Assembly: GCF_014385105.1 (NCBI RefSeq)
Contig: NZ_JACRTE010000006.1
Span: 122,297 to 186,296, forward strand
Origin: Qingrenia yutianensis
GTDB taxonomy: Bacteria; Bacillota; Clostridia; UMGS1810
Length of the DNA: 64,000 bases
Reading direction: 5' to 3'
In this document: positions 7,255 through 15,718 of the stretch, in pieces
Position numbering within the stretch: position 1 is the stretch's first letter
Layout of the letters: every line of letters starts with the position of its first letter
The notes under the pieces: model-generated
The model's input: the letters and a program-made list of their open reading frames with translations, nothing else
What the model was told of the DNA's origin: nothing
The model's database searches: none
Made by a program: the position numbers and the translations under genes

Positions 7255-7764
7255 TTAATAATTTTCAATCTCGCCTTTTAAATGAACGGTTCTCGGCGAA
7301 TATGTCTTCATTGCCTCAATCATCTTTTGTGGCGGATTGAAAACGAGAGTTTTTTTCTGCCCGTCTTTCGAGAACACCGCATAATAAGCATTTTCGTAAT
7401 TTCTTGTTCCGAGGTCAAACACGTTCGTGTAATTCTCGCCCTGCTTATACGGCGCAACAATCTCAAATTCTTTCGTCGAAAAGCTCAAAACTCTTTTTCT
7501 CTTTCTTTTCGCTATGATTTTGTCAATGTCGATATCGCCGTTTGTGAGAATATATTCATATTCCACATTAAAATGCGTGATAAGAATATACGCGCCGTAA
7601 ACAACTCCGGCGTCTATGAGCAGAACAAAGCTCGAAAACGGTGTAAACAAAAAGAATAGCGAAAAACCAAGAAGAATTACTGCCAAAATAATCCCCAGCG
7701 CCGAAATTGTGAGTTCAACAGGATTTTTTTTCACCTTTACGATATACTCGCAAAAAACGTCCAT
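7255..7764 (-). CDS. Two-segment membrane protein of unknown function (DUF6106-like)
   Basis: A 169-residue protein with a short cytoplasmic start, two adjacent hydrophobic segments (about residues 17-41 and 43-63), and a soluble C-terminal domain rich in strands (EYEYILTNGDIDIDKII, then KEFEIVAPYKQGEN). It resembles small clostridial membrane proteins grouped as DUF6106, a match made from memory of the family pattern and not certain. It has a good TTAGGAG ribosome site and sits between rluA and acpS::nnrD with short gaps, so it belongs to the housekeeping operon. No function can be proposed. Confidence 0.75.
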   Translation of the reverse strand: MDVFCEYIVKVKKNPVELTISALGIILAVILLGFSLFFLFTPFSSFVLLIDAGVVYGAYILITHFNVEYEYILTNGDIDIDKIIAKRKRKRVLSFSTKEFEIVAPYKQGENYTNVFDLGTRNYENAYYAVFSKDGQKKTLVFNPPQKMIEAMKTYSPRTVHLKGEIENY

Positions 7765-7780
7765 AACACTTCTCCTAACA

Positions 7781-8686
7781 TTATTTATTTCTTAAAACAT
7801 TTAAAATATCGTTAAAATAATCGGGAATTTCGCTGTCAAATTCCATATAATCACCCGTCACGGGGTGAACAAACCCGATTGTTTTTGCGTGGAGCACCTG
7901 CGATGTGAGGTTAAATTCATTTTTTTTCGGACCGTAAACCGCGTCGCCCAAAACGGGATGACCGATATATTTCAAATGCACCCTTATCTGGTGCGTTCTG
8001 CCCGTTTCAAGACGGCAGGTAAGGTATGTGTAATCGCAAAACCGTTCCAAAACCTCAAAATGCGTGACGGCATTTTTTGAATTTTTGCTTGTCACCGCCA
8101 TTTTTTTGCGCTCGGTCGGGTGACGCCCTATCGGCGCGTCGATAACGCCCCTGTTTGTTTCTATAACGCCGTTTGCAATGCAGATATAGCGCCGTTTTAC
8201 ACTTTTTTCCTTAATCTGTTCGGCAAGCGAAATGTGCGCGCGGTTTGTTTTTGCCACAAGCAAAAGTCCCGACGTATCTTTGTCGATACGGTGGACAATT
8301 CCCGGACGGATAACCCCGTTTATTCCGCTTAAATTGCCCTTGCAATGGTACAAAAGCGCGTTTACAAGCGTGCCGGAATAATTTCCCGCGGCAGGGTGGA
8401 CAACCATATTTTTACCCTTGTTTACCACCAAAAGCTCGTCGTCCTCATACACAATGTCGAGCGGTATGTTTTCGGGTTTAACGTCAAGTTCTTTGGGTTC
8501 AAAATCCGAAACCTCCACAACGTCGCCCGTGCAGACTTTATAGCTTACGCGCGCCGTTTCGCCGTTTACGGTAACGCGCCCGTCCTCAATAAGCTTTTGC
8601 ACCGCAGAACGTGTGAGCGAGTCGATTTTTACGAATTTATCCAATCTCTCGCCGCCGTTTTCGCATACAAGAGTGATTTTATCCAT
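7781..8686 (-). CDS. RluA-family 23S rRNA pseudouridine synthase
   Basis: A 301-residue enzyme with an N-terminal S4 RNA-binding domain (GERLDKFVKIDSLTRSAVQKLIEDGRV, residues about 11-60) and an RluA catalytic domain with the motif GIVHRIDKDTSGLLLVAK, whose Asp is the nucleophile. GRTHQIRVHLKYIGHPVLGD is the second family signature. The S4-plus-RluA layout fits the RluD/YlyB group that modifies 23S rRNA. In Bacillus the homologue ylyB also follows lspA. The ATG at 8686 has GAGGAAAAC upstream and overlaps the end of lspA by 8 bases; upstream in-frame sequence is lspA read in another frame. Confidence 0.95.
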   Translation of the reverse strand: MDKITLVCENGGERLDKFVKIDSLTRSAVQKLIEDGRVTVNGETARVSYKVCTGDVVEVSDFEPKELDVKPENIPLDIVYEDDELLVVNKGKNMVVHPAAGNYSGTLVNALLYHCKGNLSGINGVIRPGIVHRIDKDTSGLLLVAKTNRAHISLAEQIKEKSVKRRYICIANGVIETNRGVIDAPIGRHPTERKKMAVTSKNSKNAVTHFEVLERFCDYTYLTCRLETGRTHQIRVHLKYIGHPVLGDAVYGPKKNEFNLTSQVLHAKTIGFVHPVTGDYMEFDSEIPDYFNDILNVLRNK

Positions 8687-9182
8687 TGCCGTTTTCCTCA
8701 CTGCTTTCAGCCGTTTTTTCCTTTTTCCGCGCCTTGTCCGCGTCATAATAAAATACAATGTAAACGCAAAGCAAAACCGCGCCGACAACCACACAGCAAT
8801 CGGCAAAATTGAACACGGGATAGTTTATAAAATCAAGCTTTATCATATCCACAACACTGCCGTGACGGAAAATTCTGTCGAGAAAATTTCCTACCGCACC
8901 GGCATAAATAAGCGAAATCGCGAAGTTGAAAATTTTATTCGGCGTGCGTTTTTTTATTATCACAAATGTGAGCGCGATGAGCACAAGAGCGGTGAAAATT
9001 ATAAAAAAGTACCGTCTGCCCGAAAAAATGCCCCAAGCCGCGCCCGTATTTTTAATGTAAGTAAACGATAAAATACCGCTTATAACGTTTATGCTTTCTT
9101 CAAACGGAATATTTTTCACCGTTAAAGCCTTTGTAAGCTGGTCGGCTATAACAAGCACAACCGACAAAATAACGTAAAGCAC
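8679..9182 (-). CDS. lspA: Lipoprotein signal peptidase II
   Basis: A 167-residue integral membrane aspartyl protease with four hydrophobic segments. The conserved catalytic aspartates are visible: Asp102 in AGAVGNFLDRI and Asp128 in FNFADCCVVVG. It cleaves prolipoprotein signal peptides after lipidation of the lipobox cysteine, so the lipoprotein at 5314-5949 is a likely substrate. Translation appears to start at GTG (9182) 6 bases after GGAGGC. The C-terminal tail is charged and slightly longer than average. It is followed by the rluA-like gene with overlap, as in other Firmicutes. Confidence 0.96.
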   Translation of the reverse strand: MLYVILSVVLVIADQLTKALTVKNIPFEESINVISGILSFTYIKNTGAAWGIFSGRRYFFIIFTALVLIALTFVIIKKRTPNKIFNFAISLIYAGAVGNFLDRIFRHGSVVDMIKLDFINYPVFNFADCCVVVGAVLLCVYIVFYYDADKARKKEKTAESSEENGNG

Positions 9183-9207
9183 AAAACCGCCTCCTTAAAA
9201 CGCCGGA

Positions 9208-10659
9208 TTATGCATTGGCAAGCTTTTCAATTCCCTTTTTAATTCTCGCAACAGACTCATCTTTGCCGAGAATGTAGCCAAGCTCGATAGCTCCGCCGGG
9301 TGTGAATGCCTTTCCGCTCAGTGCAACGCGGAGCGGCCAGAGAATTATGCCGTTTTTAACGCCGAGTTTTTCGATAAGCGCAAAGAGTGCATTATGAATG
9401 TTTTCCTCTGTCCAATCCGAAATTTCTTCAAGCACGGGAAGCGAATTTTTAAGGCTTTCAAGCGAATTTTCGGGATTGGTTTTCATCTTTTTGTGCGTGT
9501 AGAGCGAAATGTCGTATTCGGGCAAAGCGTCGATAAAGTCGATTTGCTCGGGAATATCCGAGAATTTTTCGCATCTGTCGTGTAAAAGACGCGCAAGTTC
9601 CGTTTTGTCAACGTCCTTTTTAACCGCTTTTTCAAAATACGGATTTGCTTTTTCCAAAAATTCCTCAACCGTCATTTTTCTTATATATTCGCCGTTGAGC
9701 CAGCTTAATTTTTTCTCATCGAAAACGGCAGGCGATTTGCTTATGCCGTCAATGCTGAAATTCTCGATAAGCTCGTCCATTGTGAATATTTCTTTATCTC
9801 CCCCGGGACTCCAGCCGAGAAGCGCGATATAGTTTATAATCGCGTCTTTTAAGTATCCTTTGTTTATAAAATCCTCATACGACGCGTCGCCCTCGCGCTT
9901 TGAAAGCTTTTTGCCGTTTTCTTTGATAATCGGCGAAACGTGAATGTATGTCGGAATTTCCCAGCCGAACGCCTGATACAAAAGATTGTATTTCGGTGTG
10001 CTCGAAAGGTATTCGTTGCCTCTTATAACGTGGGTGATGTGCATTAAATGGTCATCAACAACGTTTGCAAAATTGTAGGTCGGAAGTCCGTCCGATTTCA
10101 GAAGAACGTTATCGTCAAGCGTTGAATTTTCAACCGTGATTTTGCCGAAAACCGCGTCCTCAAAGCTTGTTGTGCCGTGAGGGTCGATTTTTTGTCTTAT
10201 AACATACGGAACGCCCGCTTTAAGCTTTTCCTCGATTTCTTCTTTTGAAAGACCGCGGCAGCAGCCGTCGTATTTCGGCGTCATTTTGTGCGCAAGCTGT
10301 GCCTCTTTGAGCTTGTCAAGACGCTCTTTGTCGCAGAAACAGTAGTATGCACCGCCAAGCTCAACAAGCTTTTCGGCATACTCTTTATAAATATTTCTTC
10401 GCTCGCTCTGAATGTACGGACCGTAATCACCGCCCACATCCGGACCCTCATCGTGCTTAATTCCCGTTTCTTTAAGCGTTCTGTAAATCAAATCCACCGC
10501 GCCGTCAACATATCTTTCCTGGTCGGTGTCCTCAATTCTCAAAATATAATCTCCGCCCATATGCTTTGTTAAAAGATAAGCATAAAGCGCCGTTCTCAAA
10601 TTTCCGATATGCATATATCCCGTAGGACTCGGTGCAAAACGGGTTCTAACCTTTGACAT
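9208..10659 (-). CDS. gltX: Glutamyl-tRNA synthetase
   Basis: A 483-residue class I aminoacyl-tRNA synthetase. The HIGH-like motif is HIGN in RFAPSPTGYMHIGNLRTAL, and the KMSKS-like motif is KLSKR in KENGKKLSKREGD. A Cys-containing insertion (YYCFCDKERL ... DGCCRGLS) resembles the GluRS zinc-binding region. Length is typical. In lineages without GlnRS the enzyme may also charge tRNA-Gln for transamidation by GatCAB, which bears on the tRNA-Gln at 63578; that is inference. It sits 31 bases after proS and 25 before lspA, in a probable operon. Confidence 0.97.
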   Translation of the reverse strand: MSKVRTRFAPSPTGYMHIGNLRTALYAYLLTKHMGGDYILRIEDTDQERYVDGAVDLIYRTLKETGIKHDEGPDVGGDYGPYIQSERRNIYKEYAEKLVELGGAYYCFCDKERLDKLKEAQLAHKMTPKYDGCCRGLSKEEIEEKLKAGVPYVIRQKIDPHGTTSFEDAVFGKITVENSTLDDNVLLKSDGLPTYNFANVVDDHLMHITHVIRGNEYLSSTPKYNLLYQAFGWEIPTYIHVSPIIKENGKKLSKREGDASYEDFINKGYLKDAIINYIALLGWSPGGDKEIFTMDELIENFSIDGISKSPAVFDEKKLSWLNGEYIRKMTVEEFLEKANPYFEKAVKKDVDKTELARLLHDRCEKFSDIPEQIDFIDALPEYDISLYTHKKMKTNPENSLESLKNSLPVLEEISDWTEENIHNALFALIEKLGVKNGIILWPLRVALSGKAFTPGGAIELGYILGKDESVARIKKGIEKLANA

Positions 10660-10690
10660 TTATATCTTTCCCTTCGTTTATGGCTGACGC

Positions 10691-12391
10691 CTATTTTTCC
10701 GCGTTTATAATTTCTTTGGCCTTTTTGATTGCTTCTTCAACCGTAAGTTCCAAAACAGTGTCGGATTTTCTTTCTTTAAACTCAACAATGCCCTCGCCGA
10801 ATTTTTTGCCGACGGTAATTCTTATCGGAATACCCACAAGGTCGGCGTCGTTGAATTTTACGCCAGCGCGCTCGTTTCTGTCATCATAGAGCACGTCTAT
10901 ACCCTCGTTTTTGAGCATTTCATAAAGCTTTTCTCCGCCCTCTTTCTGCTCCTCGCTTTTCATATTGGGAACAACCAGAATAACCTCAAACGGTGCAACA
11001 CTCATAGGCCAGATTATGCCTTTTTCGTCGCTGTGCTGTTCAATAATCGCCGCAACACAACGGTTTACGCCTATGCCGTAGCAACCCATAATCGGAACCT
11101 TCGGTTTTCCGTCCTCGTCGAGAAATGTGCAGTCGAGCGCCTCTGTATATTTTGTGCCGAGTTTGAAGATGTGTCCAACCTCAATACCCTGACAGATTTT
11201 CATTTTTCCTCCGCATTTCGGGCAGGTGTCGCCCTCTGTAACCGTTCTGAAATCACCGACAAAATCGGGTGTAAAATCACGTCCGACGTTAACATTTATA
11301 AAGTGATAATCCGATTCGTTTGCGCCCACAAGGAAGTTTTTCATATTCATAATTTCGTTGTCGGCAATAACCTCAATACCGAGATTTATAGGACCTGCAA
11401 AACCAACGTTTGCGTGAGTGATTTCCATAACGTCGGCAGGAGATGCAAGCTCAAGCGAAACCGCTTTAAGGTGGTTTGCAAGCTTTGTTTCGTTGACATC
11501 TCTGTCACCGCGCACCATAACCGCAACAAATTTGCCGTCCGCGTTGTAGATAAGCGTTTTTGCAAAGTTGTCCGCAGTCTGATTAAGACCTTCAACAAGT
11601 TCATCTATCGTGCCGGCGTGCGGTGTGTGGATTTTTTCGATTTCGCGCATTTCTTCGTCTTTTGCCGGGTCGGGAATACAAACCGCCTTTTCGGAGTTTG
11701 CGCTGTATCCGCATTTTTCGCAGTATGCAATGGTGTCCTCGCCGATGTCCGACTTAACCATAAATTCCTGCGAACCGCTTCCGCCCATTGCGCCCGAATC
11801 CGCGTCAACGATTATAAAATCAAGTCCCATTCTTTTAAAAGCCTTATTGTATGCCGAATACATTTTTTTATACGACACGTCAAGCCCCTGCTCGTCCTTG
11901 TCAAAGCTGTACGCGTCTTTCATTATAAACTCACGGCTTCTTATAACACCAAATCTCGGACGGCGCTCATCGCGGTATTTCGTTTGAATTTGGTATATCG
12001 TCATAGGAAGCTGTTTGTACGATTTTACAGTATTTTTAACCGTTTCGGTAAAAATCTCCTCGTGAGTCGGTCCGAGGCAGAAATCACGGTTTGAGCGGTC
12101 TTTCAAACGAAACATTTCCGAGCCAAAAACCTCCCATCTGCCCGACGCCATATAGCTTTCGGCAGGAAGAAGAGCCGACATAATAAGCTCTACCGCGTCC
12201 TCACGGTTCATTTCCTCTCTTAATATATTTTCAACTTTGCGCAGTGTTTTGAGTCCCATAGGAAGATAGGAATACACTCCCGACGCAAGTTTGCGCATAA
12301 GACCTGCGCGGAGCATAAGCTGATGGCTTACAATTTCAGCCTCGGCAGGAACTTCTCTTAATGTGGGAAGCAAATACTTCGATAATCTCAT
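10691..12391 (-). CDS. proS: Prolyl-tRNA synthetase, bacterial type
   Basis: A 566-residue class II synthetase of the bacterial ProRS type, with the editing (INS) domain between motifs 2 and 3. Recognisable segments are RLSKYLLPTLREVPAEAE at the start, LRAGLMRKLASGVYSYLPMG, FCLGPTHEE (motif 2 region) and YGIGVNRCVAAI (motif 3). A CEKCGYSAN / CPKCGGKM pair may bind zinc. ATG at 12391 is preferred over an in-frame TTG at 12403 because AAAGG lies about 13 bases before the ATG but abuts the TTG. It is the first gene of the long housekeeping unit ending at ndoA, with a promoter at 12434-12462. Confidence 0.97.
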   Translation of the reverse strand: MRLSKYLLPTLREVPAEAEIVSHQLMLRAGLMRKLASGVYSYLPMGLKTLRKVENILREEMNREDAVELIMSALLPAESYMASGRWEVFGSEMFRLKDRSNRDFCLGPTHEEIFTETVKNTVKSYKQLPMTIYQIQTKYRDERRPRFGVIRSREFIMKDAYSFDKDEQGLDVSYKKMYSAYNKAFKRMGLDFIIVDADSGAMGGSGSQEFMVKSDIGEDTIAYCEKCGYSANSEKAVCIPDPAKDEEMREIEKIHTPHAGTIDELVEGLNQTADNFAKTLIYNADGKFVAVMVRGDRDVNETKLANHLKAVSLELASPADVMEITHANVGFAGPINLGIEVIADNEIMNMKNFLVGANESDYHFINVNVGRDFTPDFVGDFRTVTEGDTCPKCGGKMKICQGIEVGHIFKLGTKYTEALDCTFLDEDGKPKVPIMGCYGIGVNRCVAAIIEQHSDEKGIIWPMSVAPFEVILVVPNMKSEEQKEGGEKLYEMLKNEGIDVLYDDRNERAGVKFNDADLVGIPIRITVGKKFGEGIVEFKERKSDTVLELTVEEAIKKAKEIINAEK

Positions 12392-12433
12392 TTTTAATTT
12401 CAAACCTTTCTATCCCTATTGTATCATTCTTAT

Positions 12434-12462
12434 AGTATAATCTATTTAACGCAAAGTTGCAA
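12434..12462 (-). promoter_or_regulatory. Promoter of the proS housekeeping operon
   Basis: Minus strand -35 TTGCAA (12457-12462) and -10 TATACT (12434-12439) with a 17-base spacer, about 35 bases upstream of the proS ATG. I see no T-box or other leader structure. Confidence 0.7.
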
Positions 12463-12526
12463 CACTTTTTTGTTATTTTTTTAAATTTTTCCTCTATTAC
12501 GCAAAAAAGGACGGCTGTTAACACAC

Positions 12527-12567
12527 AAAAACACGCATATCGCTTTTTTGGCGATATGCGTGTTTTT
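12527..12567 (-). terminator. Intrinsic terminator after the M56 peptidase gene
   Basis: Arms AAAAACACGCATATCGC and GCGATATGCGTGTTTTT are perfect complements around a 7-base loop. The AT-rich ends let it work on either strand. It lies 35 bases past the M56 gene stop. Confidence 0.85.
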
Positions 12568-12601
12568 CGCTTTTTAATTATTCTGTGCCGTTAATATTTA
12601 A

Positions 12602-13987
12602 TTAAAGTCCCGACGCAAACTCGTCAATCAAATATTTTCCGTCCTGCTGTTTTAATATCAGATAAAATGACGTTTCGGTTTGATTCGGGTCAAATACCGA
12701 TTTATCGTCCGGCGTCATTGTCACCTCCGCAAGTGCAACCCATTCGCCGTTTGTAAAGCCTTTTTCCGCCGGGTTATCAACCGCGGTGATGTTTTTGAGC
12801 GTTGCCTTGTTCATACCAAAAACGTAATCGTCACCGAAGAAACCGTCTATACAGCTTTGCGTGCAGTAACGTTTCATATTCTCAAAATCGCCGTCGCTGA
12901 ACAGGTAAAAGAACTGTTCTGCTGTATATTCGGGCGACGCTTTGTCATATTGGCTCGGTTTTTCGGCAAAATTGCCGTTGTCTTTTGCGAAGTTTGACAA
13001 TATTCCGCTTGCATACACCGCCGTTATAAGTATGGCAACCGCGGCAACGACGGAAATTATCACCGCAGTTTTGCTTGTTTTTTTCTTGTTTTTAATCATA
13101 ATGAACCTCCTTTTCAGAACCTTTTTACTGCCTGTCATCTGAGTGGTGAGCGGAAGTCCTGTAAGCCTGCCTGTCGGGAGAAGAGAAAGAATTGTGTTGA
13201 TATAGCTCATTTCCTCGCTGTCCGACATATTTTTTGTGACCGCCATATCGCACGATATTTCACATTCCGCCGCAATCTGCTTTGAAACGTACCGCGCAAC
13301 AGGATTGAACCAGTGCACGCAAGCTACAAATTCGGCAAACCATTTATACAAAATATCGTGCCGTTTAAAATGCGTCATTTCGTGGTGCAGTATGTTGCAG
13401 AGCTGTTCGCGCGAAAGCTCTTTTTTCGGCAAAACCAGCGTGGGATTTACTATGCCCGTCATAAACGGCGATGAAACATTTTCCCAAACGCGGACGTTGA
13501 TTTTTCTGTCTGTATATTCGCTTATTTCGGGCAAGATGACATCTTCTGTCTGTCTGCGTATTTTAACGTTAAGGCTTATATACCGCGCAATGTTCAAAAG
13601 TATCAAAAACAGTGCGCCGGCAAGCCACAAATACGCTAAAATATTTATATGAGCGTAAATTATTTCGTCCCATATAACAGCCGTTTTGTCAAAAATCCGC
13701 ATTTGAACCGCGCCCGTTTGCACCGCATTTCCTATTGCTCCGGTTTGTCCGATACCGTTTGTCTGTACCGTCTGCACCGCTTGTGACAAGGTGTTCGGCA
13801 TACGCACCGTCACCGCACTAAACCGCACAGGGATAAGCATTACGGCAAGCACGCACAGCCATATGTAATAATGCCACAAATAACTGAAATGCTTTTTTGT
13901 TATCGGGCGAAACAGGCAGATTACGCCGGCAAGCACCGAACCTGCAAGCGATGTGATTAAAATGGCTTTGAATACTTGGCTGATCAT
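12602..13987 (-). CDS. M56-family (BlaR1-like) membrane metallopeptidase without penicillin-sensor domain
   Basis: A 461-residue protein: hydrophobic segments near residues 5-26, 35-55 and 112-135, then the zinc peptidase motif HHEMTH (His202, Glu203, His206) and a downstream ECEISCDMAV segment holding a further ligand. After another membrane segment (about 309-331), residues 350-461 form a small extracellular domain (YTAEQFFYLFSDGDFENMKRYC ... EWVALAEVTMTP) that looks NTF2-like. The penicillin-binding sensor of BlaR1/MecR1 is absent. By family analogy it would cleave the partner BlaI-like repressor on a cell-envelope signal. Its start overlaps the repressor stop in an ATGA junction, indicating translational coupling. 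Confidence 0.9.
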   Translation of the reverse strand: MISQVFKAILITSLAGSVLAGVICLFRPITKKHFSYLWHYYIWLCVLAVMLIPVRFSAVTVRMPNTLSQAVQTVQTNGIGQTGAIGNAVQTGAVQMRIFDKTAVIWDEIIYAHINILAYLWLAGALFLILLNIARYISLNVKIRRQTEDVILPEISEYTDRKINVRVWENVSSPFMTGIVNPTLVLPKKELSREQLCNILHHEMTHFKRHDILYKWFAEFVACVHWFNPVARYVSKQIAAECEISCDMAVTKNMSDSEEMSYINTILSLLPTGRLTGLPLTTQMTGSKKVLKRRFIMIKNKKKTSKTAVIISVVAAVAILITAVYASGILSNFAKDNGNFAEKPSQYDKASPEYTAEQFFYLFSDGDFENMKRYCTQSCIDGFFGDDYVFGMNKATLKNITAVDNPAEKGFTNGEWVALAEVTMTPDDKSVFDPNQTETSFYLILKQQDGKYLIDEFASGL

Positions 13988-14361
13988 TTTTTCTCACCCC
14001 TGTCATCAAAAATCGCTCTCAGCTCTTTTATATCGTTTTCCGAAAATTGTTCATCTTCAAAAAGCGATGCCACAAGATTTTCGGCTGAACCGTTAAACAG
14101 ATTTTTTATAAGGCTTTTCACCTGCGATTTTTTATATTCCTTTGCCGTTATAAGCGGTGTGTAATACCACGCTTTGCCCCGTCTTTCGGCGGACAATGCT
14201 CCCTTTTCGACAAGGCGCGCAAGAAACGTTGCAATCGTTGTGCGTTTCCAGCCTTTTTCTTCAACGGCTTTTCCGATTGCCGACGAGCCTATCGGGCCGT
14301 CCGCTTTCCATACTGCTTTCATAATTTCAAGCTCCGCTTCACCTATGTTAATATTTGTCAT
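13984..14361 (-). CDS. BlaI/MecI-family penicillinase-type repressor
   Basis: A 125-residue winged-helix repressor: NINIGEAELEIMKAVWKADGPIGSS, then TTIATFLARLVEKGALSAERRGKAWYYTPLI, which is the wing and the region processed in BlaI. ATG at 14361 has GGAGG 8 bases upstream; the frame extends further but the GGAGG would then lie inside the coding sequence. It ends in TGA overlapping the ATG of the M56 peptidase, the standard BlaI-BlaR1 arrangement. It probably represses its own operon through the dyad in the promoter at 14403-14431. No beta-lactamase gene is adjacent. Confidence 0.93.
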   Translation of the reverse strand: MTNINIGEAELEIMKAVWKADGPIGSSAIGKAVEEKGWKRTTIATFLARLVEKGALSAERRGKAWYYTPLITAKEYKKSQVKSLIKNLFNGSAENLVASLFEDEQFSENDIKELRAIFDDRGEKK

Positions 14362-14402
14362 AAGGTATACCTCCAATATATTCTACTTTTGTCGACATAA
14401 TT

Positions 14403-14431
14403 AGTCTACTACATTAGACATAGTTTGTCAA
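14403..14431 (-). promoter_or_regulatory. Promoter with BlaI-type operator for the blaI/M56 operon
   Basis: Minus strand -35 TTGACA (14426-14431) and -10 TAGACT (14403-14408), 17-base spacer. The spacer holds an imperfect dyad, ACTATGTCTAATGTAGT (14408-14424), close to the ACTACA/TGTAGT half-sites of BlaI/MecI operators. Confidence 0.75.
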
Positions 14432-14472
14432 GCACTTTTGTTAAATTTATAAAATTTGTTTTATACAGTGCA

Positions 14473-14509
14473 AAAAACGGCACAGGATTAAAAATCCTAT
14501 GCCGTTTTT
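14473..14509 (-). terminator. Intrinsic terminator of the adh operon
   Basis: Arms AAAAACGGCACAGGATT and AATCCTATGCCGTTTTT pair with one mismatch around a 3-base loop, ending in a T-run on either strand. It lies 19 bases past the alcohol dehydrogenase stop. Confidence 0.85.
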
Positions 14510-14527
14510 AAATTCACCTTGCCGATT

Positions 14528-15691
14528 TTAGAAACATTCTTTCAAAACGTTCAAAATATCGTCCGCGCTCATTTTTTTGTATCCGCCGCCGGGAACGGTG
14601 GAATTTGCGATTTTGGGGAGCATATCCTCTGTTACGCCGAGCTCGCGCAAAGACACGGGAAGTTCAAGCATTTTTATAAACTCCGCAAGCGCGCCGATTC
14701 CGCTTTCCGCCGCCTGTTCTTTAGTCATACCGTCGGTGTTTATGCCCCACACATTTTTTGCAAATCTCACAAATTTGTCAATTCCGTATTTTGCAATATA
14801 CATGTAATACGGCACCGAAACCACCGCAAGACCTGCACCGTGCGCACAGTCTGTGTACGCGCCGATTTGATGTTCAATCATATGAACCTCCCAGTCCTGC
14901 TCCTTTGAAAGTCCCGTCACAGTGTTAAGGCCTATCGCCGCGCACCACATAATGTTGCTTCGCGCCTCGTAATTTTCGCTGTCTTTCATAGCGGTTTTCG
15001 CGCTGTTTATAAGCGAACGCATAACACCCTCAAGAATATAGTCGGTGGTGTTGTCGTCGTCACCCGAAAAATACTGCTCGCAAAGGTGCGACATAGTGTC
15101 GAAAATTCCGCTCGCCATCTGATATTTCGGCACGGTGTATGTGTATTCGGGGTTGAGAATGGAAAATTTCGGATTCACATTTGACGGGAAAACTCTGCCG
15201 TTTTTAAGCGTTTTTTCTTCATTTGTAATAACCGAACCGCCGTTCATCTCCGAGCCTGTTCCAGCCATTGTGAGAACCGACGCAACGGGAACAATTTTGT
15301 TGTTTACGTCCTCAAAGTTAACCCAGTATCTTTCCCACGGGTCGCCCTCGCAGTATGCCGACACCGAAATTCCCTTTGCGCAGTCGATAACTGAACCGCC
15401 TCCGACCGCCAGAATAAGGTCAACATCGTTCTCGCGGACAAGTCTTGCTCCCTCTTTGAGCTGACTGTACGACGGGTTTGATTTTATTCCCGAAAGTTCA
15501 ACAACATTTTTGTCTGCACCTTTTAAAATATCAACAACCTTGTCGTACAAACCGCTCTTTTTTACCGATCCTTTTCCGTACATCAAAAGCACGTTTTTTC
15601 CGTAGTTTGCAAGTTCGCCCGAAAGATTTTCAAGCGAATTTTTGCCGAAATAAATTTTTGTGGGATTGTAATAGGTAAAATCAAATTTCAT
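14528..15691 (-). CDS. Iron-containing alcohol dehydrogenase (BdhA/YugJ-like)
   Basis: A 387-residue group III alcohol dehydrogenase. The NAD(P)-binding motif AVGGGSVIDCAKGI lies at about residues 94-107, and metal ligands are expected in GIFDTMSHLCEQY and the second His-containing helix DCAHGAGLAVVSVPYY. The opening MKFDFTYYNPTKIYFGKNSL is typical of the butanol dehydrogenase/YugJ branch, which reduces aldehydes with NAD(P)H. It sits 27 bases downstream of the carboxymuconolactone decarboxylase-cupin gene and is probably expressed from the same MerR-controlled promoter, suggesting a role in detoxifying reactive aldehydes or quinones. Confidence 0.93.
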   Translation of the reverse strand: MKFDFTYYNPTKIYFGKNSLENLSGELANYGKNVLLMYGKGSVKKSGLYDKVVDILKGADKNVVELSGIKSNPSYSQLKEGARLVRENDVDLILAVGGGSVIDCAKGISVSAYCEGDPWERYWVNFEDVNNKIVPVASVLTMAGTGSEMNGGSVITNEEKTLKNGRVFPSNVNPKFSILNPEYTYTVPKYQMASGIFDTMSHLCEQYFSGDDDNTTDYILEGVMRSLINSAKTAMKDSENYEARSNIMWCAAIGLNTVTGLSKEQDWEVHMIEHQIGAYTDCAHGAGLAVVSVPYYMYIAKYGIDKFVRFAKNVWGINTDGMTKEQAAESGIGALAEFIKMLELPVSLRELGVTEDMLPKIANSTVPGGGYKKMSADDILNVLKECF

Positions 15692-15718
15692 TTTTAAAAA
15701 CCTCCGTTTAACTTAAAC

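Noticed and set aside
11033..12094. A 353-codon open frame on the plus strand opposite proS
   Set aside because: It is a mirror of proS codon bias: low-complexity, Cys/Arg/Phe-rich translation without a ribosome site or recognisable motif, while the opposite strand encodes a full prolyl-tRNA synthetase.
12392..12433. T-box leader before proS
   Set aside because: The leader is under 45 bases and has no T-box sequence or specifier stem.
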